Assembly (NCBI GenBank): GCA_019117525.1 | Contig: DWZO01000063.1 | Span: 1-64,000 of the forward strand | From: Allocoprobacillus merdigallinarum | Lineage (GTDB): Bacteria; Bacillota_I; Bacilli_A; Erysipelotrichales; Coprobacillaceae | Reading direction: 5' to 3' | Length of the DNA: 64,000 nucleotides | In this document: in pieces, positions 8,302 to 16,413 of the stretch | Position numbering within the stretch: position 1 is the first letter of the stretch | Layout of the letters: every line of letters begins with the position of its first letter | Program-made: the position numbers and the translations under genes | The notes under the pieces: generated by a model | Seen by the model: only the letters and a program-made list of their open reading frames with translations | What the model was told of the DNA's origin: nothing | Databases searched by the model: none

Positions 8302-10392
8302 ATGAAAAAAGGCATTTTTAGTATATTACAAAGAATTGGTCGTTGCCTGATGTTGCCTATTGCTGTATTGCCTATAGCAGGTCTATTTTTAGGTGTGGGG
8401 AGTTCACTGACAAATCCTACGACAATTGCTTCAATGCAGTTAGAATGGATCTTGGGCGATGGGACATTTCTTCATGGTTTCTTATTATTGTTAAAAGGTG
8501 TAGGGAATATTTTGTTTGAAAATATTCCATTGCTGTTTGCAACATCAGTGGCATTAGGAATGGCAAAAAAAGCCAAGGAAGTTGCGGCTTTGTCTTCCAT
8601 TATCGCTTTCTTTGTTATGCATGCGAGCATTAATGGGATGTTAACTTTAACAGGAGTTATTGAAAATAATCTGATTGTTCAAGATGTTCTAACCGGAAGT
8701 ATTGCTTATGTTTGTGGAATTCTTTCTTTACAGATGGGAGTCTTTGGGGGCATTATTGTTGGATTGGGTGTTAGTTATTTACATAATCGTTTTTATGATA
8801 TTCAATTACCTGATATCTTCTCATTTTTTGAAGGTGAAAGATTTGTACCTATCATAGCAGCTATTGTCTATTTGTTTGTTGGTGTTATGATGTTTTATAT
8901 CTGGCCTGTTATTCAGTCAGGTATATTTGGTTTAGGAAAATTCATTGCAGATTCAGGTTATTTTGGTACTTTTATTTATGGTATTTTAAAAAGAGCATTA
9001 GTACCATTTGGATTACATCATGTCTTTTACATGCCATTTTATCAGACGGCGATTGGTGGTTCCATGATGATTAATGGTACTTTGGTTGAAGGTGCACAAA
9101 ATATCTTTTTTGCGCAGTTATCTGATCCAACATTAACGCATTTTAGTAGTGAAGCGACAAGGTATTTTTCCGGTGAGTTTATTTTGATGATGTTTGGTCT
9201 ACCTGGAGCGGCTTTAGCTATGTATCATTGTGCTAAGCCTGAGTCTAAAAAGGTAGTAGGTAGTCTTTTGCTTTCAGGAGCATTAACAAGTTTTTTGACA
9301 GGAATTACAGAACCGATTGAATTCACATTTGTCTTTGCGGCACCACTCTTATTTGGATTACATGTTTTTTTAGCAGCCACAACCTTTGTTGTTGCGCATG
9401 TTTTTAAGATTGCAATTGGATTTACTTTTTCTGCCAGTAGCATTGATTTTCTTGTTTTTGGTGTTTTACAGGGCAATGATAAAACGCATTGGATATTGGT
9501 TATTATCTTTGGTTTGATTTATTTTCTATTGTATTATTTGAGTTTTCGTTTTTGTATTTTGAAGTTTGATTTAAAAACTCCAGGACGTGAAGAAAATCAA
9601 AAACTGACTATCTTTAAAAAACCTCAATATGATTATTCTTTTGATAAATCATACCTTGATCCACAATGCCAGCGCATCATCAAAGGATTAGGTGGTAGAC
9701 ATAATTTTGAGGATTTGGATTGTTGTATTACCCGTTTAAGAGCAACTATTTATGATCGTGATAAGGTCAATGAGGCTTTGTTGAAACAGGCGGGAGCGGC
9801 AGCTGTGATGTTACAGGGAGATAGTATTCAGATTATTTATGGACCTAAAGCTTCTTCCATTAAGACCAAGCTTGATGAATATCTGGCTCATGTTCCTGAA
9901 AAGTATGATCATGAAGAAAAGAGTATTTCTTATTCTCAAAATAAGATAGAATTAAAAAATGTTGTTGATGGCGAAGTCTTGCCAATAGAAGAGGCGGCTG
10001 ATGATATTTTTTCACATAAACTTTTAGGTGATGGCATTATGATTCAACCAGATAATGGGACAATTGTGGCACCTTGTGATGGTGAAATATCAATGATTTA
10101 TCCAACAAAGCATGCCATTGGCATAAAAAGAGATGATGATATTGAAATTTTATTGCATTTTGGTACGAATACCGTTAACTTAAAAGGTGAAGGATATCAA
10201 GTGATGGTCGAACTGCATCAAAAAGTTAAAACAGGAGATGTTTTGTGGCAGGCCGATTTAGCATATATTCAAGCTCATGCGACTGATGCCAATATTATGC
10301 TAGTTGTGACACAATCACCTGAAGGAACGACTCTGAAAAAGTCTTATGGATATATGCAACAAGGAGCAAAAGTTCTAGAGATCTATGATTAG
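8302..10392 (+). CDS. Glucose-family PTS transporter, EIICBA fusion
   Basis: Membrane permease that imports and phosphorylates a sugar, with all sugar-specific domains on one 696-residue chain. EIIC covers roughly residues 1-420, with about ten hydrophobic segments and the ITEPIEF signature. EIIB follows at about 450-530, with the LDCCITRLR phosphocysteine motif. A short linker leads to EIIA at about 575-690, with IVAPCDGE and active-site histidines near 604 (TKHAIGI) and 619 (EILLHFGTNTV). Substrate is probably glucose or N-acetylglucosamine; sequence alone does not decide. ATG 8302 is preferred over the upstream GTG 8281 because a purine-rich AGAAAGGG lies nine bases before it. The antiterminator gene follows 12 bp downstream. 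Confidence 0.9.
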   Translation: MKKGIFSILQRIGRCLMLPIAVLPIAGLFLGVGSSLTNPTTIASMQLEWILGDGTFLHGFLLLLKGVGNILFENIPLLFATSVALGMAKKAKEVAALSSIIAFFVMHASINGMLTLTGVIENNLIVQDVLTGSIAYVCGILSLQMGVFGGIIVGLGVSYLHNRFYDIQLPDIFSFFEGERFVPIIAAIVYLFVGVMMFYIWPVIQSGIFGLGKFIADSGYFGTFIYGILKRALVPFGLHHVFYMPFYQTAIGGSMMINGTLVEGAQNIFFAQLSDPTLTHFSSEATRYFSGEFILMMFGLPGAALAMYHCAKPESKKVVGSLLLSGALTSFLTGITEPIEFTFVFAAPLLFGLHVFLAATTFVVAHVFKIAIGFTFSASSIDFLVFGVLQGNDKTHWILVIIFGLIYFLLYYLSFRFCILKFDLKTPGREENQKLTIFKKPQYDYSFDKSYLDPQCQRIIKGLGGRHNFEDLDCCITRLRATIYDRDKVNEALLKQAGAAAVMLQGDSIQIIYGPKASSIKTKLDEYLAHVPEKYDHEEKSISYSQNKIELKNVVDGEVLPIEEAADDIFSHKLLGDGIMIQPDNGTIVAPCDGEISMIYPTKHAIGIKRDDDIEILLHFGTNTVNLKGEGYQVMVELHQKVKTGDVLWQADLAYIQAHATDANIMLVVTQSPEGTTLKKSYGYMQQGAKVLEIYD

Positions 10393-10404
10393 GGGAAGAG
10401 AAGG

Positions 10405-11235
10405 ATGTATACAATTATAAAAGTGCTGAATAATAACACTGTTTTAGCCAAGCATGATCATGAAGAAATCATTGTCATGTTTAAGGGGATTGGTTTTGGT
10501 AAAAAAGCTGGTGAAAGTCTTCAAGTACCGCCACAGGCTAAAAAATATCTTATGCAGAAAACATATCAATCTAAAGACCGTTTTCAAAATATTATTGAAT
10601 ATATTGATCCTATCTATTTAGAAATAGCAGATGAGATTTTAAAGAGAGCAGAAGCCAGGTTTTCACAGATAGATCACAATATTTTATTACCATTAGCAGA
10701 TCATATCCATTTTACAATGAAACGTATGAAAGAAAATATTTTGCCATCCAATCCATTTCATTATGATATTCAACTGTTATTTCCTAATGAATATGAAGTT
10801 GCCCAAGAAGCTCGAGACATTATTTTTCAATATACATCTCAAAAGATTAACGATGATGAGGTAGGATTTATCACATTACATGTGCATTCTGCAGTTTCAT
10901 CAAATAAAGTTGTAGAATCTATGGAAGCAACGCGTATCATTCATGAACAGATTTTACAATTACAAAATGATTTAAATATTGTGATAGATGTTCATTCTAT
11001 TTCTTATGCGAGATTGATGAATCATATCAAGTTTTTGATTGTACGTATTAATACAGGAGAGAAGCTACAAATGGATATTAGTGAATTTACGAAAGATAAG
11101 TTTCCTTTTGCCTATCAGCAGGCACAGCAAATGTGTGATTCTCTATCGAAAATATTAAAAAAAGAAATGCCAGAAACAGAAGTTGGATATTTAGCTTTGC
11201 ATTTAGAAAGAATTTTATCAAGTACAGTTCAGTAG
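10405..11235 (+). CDS. BglG/LicT-family transcriptional antiterminator
   Basis: RNA-binding antiterminator controlled by PTS phosphorylation. Residues 1-55 form the CAT RNA-binding domain (IIKVLNNNTVLAK, FKGIGFGKKAG). Two PRD modules follow, with conserved histidines at 100, 159, 207 and 266, matching the LicT layout almost exactly. Its 276 residues are the family length. It is cotranscribed with the EIICBA gene upstream. A RAT-like RNA element overlapping a terminator lies 75 bp downstream of its stop, in the leader of the mannose-type PTS operon, and is the obvious target. No RAT was found before the EIICBA gene, so calling it GlcT would be unsafe. Ribosome binding site GGGGAAGAGAAGG. Confidence 0.92.
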   Translation: MYTIIKVLNNNTVLAKHDHEEIIVMFKGIGFGKKAGESLQVPPQAKKYLMQKTYQSKDRFQNIIEYIDPIYLEIADEILKRAEARFSQIDHNILLPLADHIHFTMKRMKENILPSNPFHYDIQLLFPNEYEVAQEARDIIFQYTSQKINDDEVGFITLHVHSAVSSNKVVESMEATRIIHEQILQLQNDLNIVIDVHSISYARLMNHIKFLIVRINTGEKLQMDISEFTKDKFPFAYQQAQQMCDSLSKILKKEMPETEVGYLALHLERILSSTVQ

Positions 11236-11254
11236 TCTTTGAAAAAAGATTCAA

Positions 11255-11277
11255 ATTCTTGACAAGGATTCAAGAAT
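11255..11277 (+). promoter_or_regulatory. Inverted repeat around a TTGACA -35 box
   Basis: ATTCTTGA (11255-11262) and TCAAGAAT (11270-11277) form a perfect 8-bp inverted repeat with a 7-bp loop. TTGACA (11259-11264) sits inside it; 17 bp further is only a weak -10, TAGCCT. Transcription from there would begin about 15 nt before the RAT. There is no U-run, so it is more operator-like than terminator-like. Confidence 0.4.
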
Positions 11278-11308
11278 ATGATAGCCTATACATATAAAGT
11301 GAATATTT

Positions 11309-11343
11309 AATAGTGTGTTACTGTAAGGCAGGCATGAACTATT
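11309..11343 (+). promoter_or_regulatory. RAT-type ribonucleic antiterminator of the mannose-type PTS operon
   Basis: AATAGT (11309-11314) pairs with ACTATT (11338-11343). Between them lie GTGTTACTG and GCAGGCATGA, the conserved asymmetric-loop sequences of LicT/SacY-type RATs (consensus TTGTTACTG ... GCAGGCAAAACC). The CTG/CAG inner stem at 11321-11323 and 11329-11331 is present. The 3' half overlaps the terminator stem that starts at 11327, so only one structure can form. Confidence 0.85.
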
Positions 11344-11405
11344 TTGATTGAGAGTATAACAGAAGTGTTGTATTTTCATTTCAGATAGTCATGTCTGCCT
11401 TTTTT
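11327..11405 (+). terminator. Regulated leader terminator (alternative to RAT)
   Basis: GGCAGGCATGAACTAT (11327-11342) pairs with ATAGTCATGTCTGCC (11385-11399), with one bulged A and one G-U pair, followed by six T (11400-11405). It is a strong attenuator hairpin whose 5' arm is sequestered when the RAT at 11309-11343 is stabilised by an antiterminator protein. Confidence 0.88.
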
Positions 11406-11443
11406 GCATCTATTAAGTAGAAAGAAAGGGAGGAAAAACAAAA

Positions 11444-12433
11444 ATGGTAGGAATTATTCTTGCTAGCCATGGTGAATTCGCTAATGGTATTTTGCAATCA
11501 GGATCTATGATTTTTGGTGAACAGCCAGATGTGAAAGCTGTGACATTACAACCTAGCGAAGGTCCTGATGACTTAAAGGCTAAAATTCAAGAAGCTATTG
11601 CTACATTTGAAAATCCTGATGAAGTATTATTCATGGTTGATTTATGGGGTGGAACACCATTCAATCAATCTAATGGACTTCTTGATGGTCATGAAGACAA
11701 ATGGGCAATTGTGACTGGCTTGAATTTGCCAATGCTGATTGAAGCTTATGCTTCACGTATGTCTATGCAGACTGCACATGAAATTGCTAAACACATTGTA
11801 GAGGTTGCAAGAGAAGGAGTTAAGGTTCGTCCAGAAACATTAGAACCAGAAAAGAAAGAAGCAACTGTTCAGCAGCCAACACAACCTCAAGGAGCTATTC
11901 CTGAAGGAACAGTGTTAGGAGATGGACACATTAAATATGTTTTAGCACGTGTGGATACACGTTTATTACATGGGCAAGTCGCTACAACTTGGACAAAAAC
12001 AACACAACCAAATCGTATTATTGTTGTTTCTGATTCTGTTGCTCATGATGATTTACGTAAGAAAATGATTGAACAGGCTGCGCCACCAGGTGTCAAAGCC
12101 AATGTCGTTCCAATTGATAAAATGATTCAGGTTGCAAAAGATCCACGTTTTGGAGCAACAAAAGCTATGTTATTATTTGAAACACCTCAAGATGCCCTTC
12201 GTGCAATTGAAGGTGGAGTCGATATTAAAGAATTAAATATTGGATCTATGGCACATTCACTTGGAAAAGTTGTTGTCAATAAGGCCATTGCTATGGGAGA
12301 AGATGATGTCAAAACAATTGAAAAATTAAAATCAATGGGAATTACTTTTGATGTTCGTAAAGTTCCATCTGATTCTAATGAAAATATAGATAATCTTCTT
12401 AAAAAAGCAAAAGCAGAATTAGCAAAATCTTAA
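11444..12433 (+). CDS. manL: Mannose-family PTS EIIAB
   Basis: Cytosolic phosphotransfer protein of a mannose/fructose/sorbose-family PTS, 329 residues. The EIIA domain (about 1-130) starts MVGIILASHGEFA with phospho-His9. A Pro/Gln/Glu-rich linker (about 132-155) leads to EIIB (about 160-329) with VDTRLLHGQVATTW and phospho-His near 176. EIIAB fusion is the arrangement of ManX/ManL glucose-mannose transporters. It is the first gene of a four-gene operon, behind the RAT/terminator switch, with GGGAGG before ATG 11444. Phosphate passes from HPr to His9, to His176, to the incoming sugar. Confidence 0.93.
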   Translation: MVGIILASHGEFANGILQSGSMIFGEQPDVKAVTLQPSEGPDDLKAKIQEAIATFENPDEVLFMVDLWGGTPFNQSNGLLDGHEDKWAIVTGLNLPMLIEAYASRMSMQTAHEIAKHIVEVAREGVKVRPETLEPEKKEATVQQPTQPQGAIPEGTVLGDGHIKYVLARVDTRLLHGQVATTWTKTTQPNRIIVVSDSVAHDDLRKKMIEQAAPPGVKANVVPIDKMIQVAKDPRFGATKAMLLFETPQDALRAIEGGVDIKELNIGSMAHSLGKVVVNKAIAMGEDDVKTIEKLKSMGITFDVRKVPSDSNENIDNLLKKAKAELAKS

Positions 12434-12451
12434 AATAGGGAGGAAAACATA

Positions 12452-13267
12452 ATGTCTTTTATTACAATAGTATTGATTATTATCGTTGCCCTACTTGCTG
12501 GTATGGAAGGGATTCTTGATGAATTTCAGTTCCATCAACCATTAGTAGCGTGTACGTTAATTGGATTAGTCAGTGGACACCTTACAGAAGGAATTGTTTT
12601 AGGTGGTTCATTACAGATGATTGCTCTTGGATGGGCAAATGTTGGGGCGGCTGTTGCACCAGATGCAGCTTTGGCTTCAGTTGCTTCAGCGATTATTATG
12701 GTTTTAGGTTTAGAAGGTGGAGCCACTGATGTTCAAACAGCGATTTCAACTTCAATTGCTGTTGCTGTACCACTTTCAGTAGCTGGTTTATTCTTAACAA
12801 TGATTTGTCGTACAATTGCTATTCCTATGGTTCACTTTATGGATGGTGCTGCTGAAAAAGGAAATATTCGTGCAATTGAAACATGGCATATTTTAGCTAT
12901 TCTTTTACAAGGTGTGAGAATTGCGATTCCTGCTGCAGCATTATGCTTTGTACCAGCACAAGTTGTGACTGATGCCTTAAATCAAATGCCTACATGGTTA
13001 TCTGGTGGTATGACTGTTGGTGGAGGAATGGTTGCTGCTGTTGGTTATGCAATGGTTATCAACATGATGTCAACAAAAGAAACTTGGCCATTCTTTGCCT
13101 TAGGATTCGTTCTTGCAGCTATTGGTGAATTAACATTAATTGCTTTAGGAGCTATTGGTGTTGCATTAGCATTAATTTACTTAGGATTAAAAGAAAATGG
13201 AGGTTCTTCTAATGGAGGAACTGGAGGTTCTGGAGATCCATTAGGTGATATATTAAATGATTATTAA
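12452..13267 (+). CDS. manM: Mannose-family PTS EIIC
   Basis: Membrane subunit that forms part of the sugar channel together with EIID. The 271-residue protein is highly hydrophobic, with the family signature GLVSGHLTEGIVLGGSLQMIALGWANVGAAVAPDAALASV near residues 38-80. It ends in a Gly/Ser-rich tail (ENGGSSNGGTGGSGDP), longer and more flexible than a minimal ManY. It lies 18 bp after EIIAB with a TAGGGAGGAAAA ribosome binding site. Confidence 0.93.
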   Translation: MSFITIVLIIIVALLAGMEGILDEFQFHQPLVACTLIGLVSGHLTEGIVLGGSLQMIALGWANVGAAVAPDAALASVASAIIMVLGLEGGATDVQTAISTSIAVAVPLSVAGLFLTMICRTIAIPMVHFMDGAAEKGNIRAIETWHILAILLQGVRIAIPAAALCFVPAQVVTDALNQMPTWLSGGMTVGGGMVAAVGYAMVINMMSTKETWPFFALGFVLAAIGELTLIALGAIGVALALIYLGLKENGGSSNGGTGGSGDPLGDILNDY

Positions 13268-13287
13268 TCTTGAAGGAGGACAAGAAA

Positions 13288-14205
13288 ATGGCAGAAAAAA
13301 TTAAATTAACTAAAAAAGATCGAATTTCCGTTGCTATGCGTCATCAGTTCCTTCAAGGATCATGGAACTATGAACGTATGCAAAATGGTGGTTGGTGTTT
13401 CTCGATTATTCCAGCTATTAAAAGATTATATCCTCAAAAGGAAGATCGTATTGCAGCATTAAAAAGACATATGGAGTTCTATAACACACATCCATATGTT
13501 TCAGCACCAGTTATGGGGGTTACATTAGCTTTAGAAGAAGAGCGTGCTAATGGAGCAGATATCAATGATCAGGCTATTCAAGGGGTTAAAGTTGGTATGA
13601 TGGGACCTCTTGCTGGGGTTGGAGATCCAGTGTTCTGGTTTACTTTAAGACCAATCTTAGGAGCATTAGGTGCCTCTTTAGCGTTAAGTGGTAACATTGT
13701 TGGACCTTTATTATTCTTCTTTGCATGGAATATTATTCGTATTGCTTTTATTTGGTATACTCAAGAATTTGGTTATAAAGTCGGAACTTCAATTGCACAA
13801 GACTTATCTGGTGGATTGATTGGAAAAATCACTCAAGGTGCTTCTATTTTAGGTATGTTTATTATTGGAGCATTAGTTCAACGTTGGGTGACAATTTCAT
13901 TTACACCTGTTGTCTCTAAAGTTACACAATCAGCAGGAGCTTATATTGACTGGTCAAAAATTACAGGAAGTGCTGAAGGTATTAAATCAGCATTAGAACA
14001 ATATTCAACTTTAGGAGCAGCTGGATTAAATGTTGAAAAAGTAACAACTTTACAACAGAACTTAGACCAATTAATTCCAGGTTTAGCAGCTTTATTATTA
14101 ACATTATTATGCTGCTGGTTATTGAAAAAGAAAGTTTCACCTATCGTTATTATCATCGCATTATTTGCTGTTGGTATTCTTGCACGTTTAGCTAGAATTA
14201 TGTAA
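13288..14205 (+). CDS. manN: Mannose-family PTS EIID
   Basis: Second membrane subunit of the transporter, 305 residues. N-terminal cytoplasmic segment with FLQGSWNYERMQNGGWCFS, then EERANG, then VKVGMMGPLAGVGDPVFWFTLRPI, which is diagnostic of the EIID family, and a hydrophobic C-terminus. ATG 13288 is preceded by AAGGAGG at the correct distance; the TTG 18 bp upstream overlaps that site and is not used. EIIC-EIID complexes of this family are also receptors for class IIa bacteriocins and lambda DNA entry in other bacteria, which is family knowledge and not shown here. Confidence 0.93.
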   Translation: MAEKIKLTKKDRISVAMRHQFLQGSWNYERMQNGGWCFSIIPAIKRLYPQKEDRIAALKRHMEFYNTHPYVSAPVMGVTLALEEERANGADINDQAIQGVKVGMMGPLAGVGDPVFWFTLRPILGALGASLALSGNIVGPLLFFFAWNIIRIAFIWYTQEFGYKVGTSIAQDLSGGLIGKITQGASILGMFIIGALVQRWVTISFTPVVSKVTQSAGAYIDWSKITGSAEGIKSALEQYSTLGAAGLNVEKVTTLQQNLDQLIPGLAALLLTLLCCWLLKKKVSPIVIIIALFAVGILARLARIM

Positions 14206-14220
14206 AATAATGAAGAATGA

Positions 14221-14252
14221 TGAAAAGCTCAGCTTTCATGCTGAGCTTTTCA
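14221..14252 (+). terminator. Strong intercistronic hairpin between manN and manO
   Basis: TGAAAAGCTCAGC (14221-14233) pairs perfectly with GCTGAGCTTTTCA (14240-14252) around a six-base loop. Only four T lie inside the 3' arm, with no run beyond it, so it may be a partial terminator, an RNA-stability hairpin or a processing site that lowers manO expression. Confidence 0.6.
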
Positions 14253-14272
14253 TAAATAGTAGGAGGGAAACA

Positions 14273-14653
14273 ATGGTACAGTCTTTAAATGCCAAAGTTG
14301 ATTTAACAATTAAGGCAACATCTTATTTAGGAATGGCTAATTATGGTCAGGTGATGATTGGAGATCATGCTTTTGAATTTTATAATGAAAGAAATGTAAG
14401 AGATTATATCCAGATTCCATGGGAAGAAGTTGATTATGTGATGGCTTCTGTTATATTGAAAGGGAAATGGATTCCACGTTTTGCCATCTATACAAAACAA
14501 AACGGTTATTTTACTTTTTCAACACGTGATAATAAAGCGACTTTAAGAGCCATTAATCAATATATACCAGGGGAAAGAATGGTGCGTTCTTTAAGCTTTT
14601 TTCAGGTTCTTAAGCGTGGATTAAGCAATCTTTTTCATAGAAAGTCAAAATAG
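14273..14653 (+). CDS. manO: DUF956 family protein (ManO)
   Basis: A 126-residue protein of the DUF956 family, found almost always as the last gene of mannose-type PTS operons in Firmicutes and known as ManO. It has no transmembrane helix; the sequence (VDLTIKATSYLGMANYGQVMIGDHAFEFY, IPWEEVDYVMASV) looks like a PH-like or small beta-barrel domain followed by a basic C-terminus (RGLSNLFHRKSK). A regulatory or accessory role is suspected, but no mechanism can be read here. ATG 14273 has AGGAGGG upstream; the longer in-frame reading through the hairpin is rejected. Confidence 0.88.
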   Translation: MVQSLNAKVDLTIKATSYLGMANYGQVMIGDHAFEFYNERNVRDYIQIPWEEVDYVMASVILKGKWIPRFAIYTKQNGYFTFSTRDNKATLRAINQYIPGERMVRSLSFFQVLKRGLSNLFHRKSK

Positions 14654-14683
14654 ATGATTTGGAAAGGTCAATCATCTTTTTTT
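14652..14683 (+). terminator. Terminator of the mannose-PTS operon
   Basis: AGATGATT (14652-14659) pairs with AATCATCT (14670-14677), followed by seven T. It sits between the operon and the convergent rhodanese gene. Confidence 0.85.
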
Positions 14684-14688
14684 ATTTT

Positions 14689-14982
14689 TTAAAAGAATTG
14701 TTGTTTTTCTAAAATCAGTAAGGATTGAAAGCTATGTGGAAAATATTGACATTGAAAACCTAATTGTTGGCATTGTTCTGCCATCTTTTTAGCAGTTTTT
14801 CCAGTATCACAGATAAAATATAGAAGTTTATCATGAGGTAAATAAGGAATTTGACTTTTTAAATCATCCCCAGGAATATTGATAGCATTTTTTAAATGAA
14901 GTTGACGAAAAGAAAATTCATCACGTAAATCAATAATGAGAGTTTGTGGATTATAGATATGTTGAAGGATATCATCATACAT
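14689..14982 (-). CDS. Single-domain rhodanese-like protein
   Basis: A 97-residue protein covering one rhodanese fold: IIDLRDEFSFRQLHLKNAINIP, the standard N-terminal half, and FICDTGKTAKKMA with the active-site Cys in a CxxGxx(S/T) loop. It is expected to carry a persulfide sulfur; physiological partner unknown. ATG 14982 (CAT 14980-14982) is favoured because GGTGAT lies just upstream; a further in-frame Met nine codons earlier has no good site. It is a single gene convergent with the PTS operon. Confidence 0.85.
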   Translation of the reverse strand: MYDDILQHIYNPQTLIIDLRDEFSFRQLHLKNAINIPGDDLKSQIPYLPHDKLLYFICDTGKTAKKMAEQCQQLGFQCQYFPHSFQSLLILEKQQFF

Positions 14983-15160
14983 AAAATCACCACTATTAAT
15001 ATATGTCAATATAATGTGTTGGTGAAACTGTTTTTATAGAATGAGTCAATAAATGACGATTATACGGAGATTATTTTGAGTTCACATAAAATATAAAAAC
15101 AGCTTTTTCTATTTTTACAAAAAATGACAATTCTTATTGCTTTAACAACTATAAAAGCAA

Positions 15161-15189
15161 TTGAAAATCAGTTATAAGAATGTTATAAT
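15161..15189 (+). promoter_or_regulatory. pgk-tpiA promoter
   Basis: -35 TTGAAA (15161-15166), 17-bp spacer, consensus -10 TATAAT (15184-15189), directly upstream of the pgk ribosome binding site GGAGGG (15198-15203), so the leader is very short. The rest of the 230-bp spacer (14983-15160) shows nothing else clear. Confidence 0.75.
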
Positions 15190-15212
15190 TTGCACATGGA
15201 GGGTTGAGAAAA

Positions 15213-16397
15213 ATGGACAAAAAAACAATTAAAGATATTGAAGTCGCTGGAAAAACTGTCTTAGTTCGTGTTGACTTCAACGTACCTAGAAACAAAGAAA
15301 CAGGAGAAATTACAAATGACAACAGAATTGTTGCCGCATTACCTACTTTAAAATATTTGTTAGAACAAAAACCAAAAGCTATCGTATTGTTCTCACATTT
15401 AGGTAAAGTAAAAACTGAAGAAGATAAAGCTAAAAATGATTTATCTGTTGTAGCTCCTAGATTATCTGAATTATTAGGAGTAGATGTGAAATTTGTAAAC
15501 TGTACAAGAGGACCTGAACTTGAAAATGCTGTTAAAGAAGCTGATAATGCTCAAGTCATCTTAGTACAAAATACACGTTATGAAAAAGGTGAAAGCAAAA
15601 ATGATCCTGAATTAGGTCAATATTGGGCATCACTTGGAGATGTATTTGTTGAAGATGCATTCGGTTCAGTACATAGAGCACATGCTTCTACTGCTGGAAT
15701 TCCTGCTCATTTACCATCTGCTGCTGGATTCTTAGTTGAAAAAGAAATTGCTTATATTGGAAAAGCTGTAAGTGATCCTGAAAGACCAATGGTTGCTATT
15801 TTAGGTGGAGCTAAAGTTTCTGATAAGATTTTAGTTATTGAAAACTTATTAAAAATTGCTGATAAAGTTATCGTTGGTGGAGGTATGACTTATACTTTCA
15901 TGAAAGCTATGGGACATGAAATTGGTAATTCTTTAGTTGAAGATGATCGTATTGATGTTGCTAAAGAAATTATTGAAAAAGGTGGAGATAAATTAATCTT
16001 ACCTGTTGATTCAGTAATCAATAATGCATTTGCTGCTGAAGGTGATATTAAAGTATGTGGTGAAGATATTCCAGAAGGATACATGGGATTAGATATTGGA
16101 CCTAAATCAGTTGAAAATATCAAAGCTGCTTTAGAAGGAGCTAAAACTGTTGTATGGAATGGTCCAATGGGTGTATTTGAAATGGAACCATTCGCTAAAG
16201 GAACTATCGCAGTATGCGAAGCTTTAGCAAACTTACCAGATGCTAATACAATCATCGGTGGTGGAGATAGTGCTGCTGCTGTAATGCAACTTGGATATGC
16301 TGATAAAGTTTCTCATATCTCAACTGGTGGAGGAGCTTCATTAGAATATATGGAAGGTAAAGTATTACCTGGTATTGCTGCAATTGATGATAAATAA
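15213..16397 (+). CDS. pgk: Phosphoglycerate kinase
   Basis: ATP-forming step of glycolysis: 1,3-bisphosphoglycerate + ADP to 3-phosphoglycerate + ATP. Full length at 394 residues. Signature RVDFNVPRNK near the N-terminus, SHLGKVK, NTRYEKGE, GGAKVSDKI, then the nucleotide-binding VVWNGPMGVFE and GGGDSAAAV / STGGGASLE. ATG 15213 is chosen over an earlier TTG because GGAGGG is nine bases upstream. It is followed by tpiA after 16 bp. The gapA gene that often precedes pgk in Firmicutes is not in this window. Confidence 0.97.
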   Translation: MDKKTIKDIEVAGKTVLVRVDFNVPRNKETGEITNDNRIVAALPTLKYLLEQKPKAIVLFSHLGKVKTEEDKAKNDLSVVAPRLSELLGVDVKFVNCTRGPELENAVKEADNAQVILVQNTRYEKGESKNDPELGQYWASLGDVFVEDAFGSVHRAHASTAGIPAHLPSAAGFLVEKEIAYIGKAVSDPERPMVAILGGAKVSDKILVIENLLKIADKVIVGGGMTYTFMKAMGHEIGNSLVEDDRIDVAKEIIEKGGDKLILPVDSVINNAFAAEGDIKVCGEDIPEGYMGLDIGPKSVENIKAALEGAKTVVWNGPMGVFEMEPFAKGTIAVCEALANLPDANTIIGGGDSAAAVMQLGYADKVSHISTGGGASLEYMEGKVLPGIAAIDDK

Positions 16398-16413
16398 TAA
16401 GGGGATTATGACA

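Noticed and set aside
14210..14272. Longer ManO starting at 14210
   Set aside because: It would be translated through the intercistronic hairpin; DUF956 proteins begin at the MVQSLN-type start, and AGGAGGG precedes 14273.
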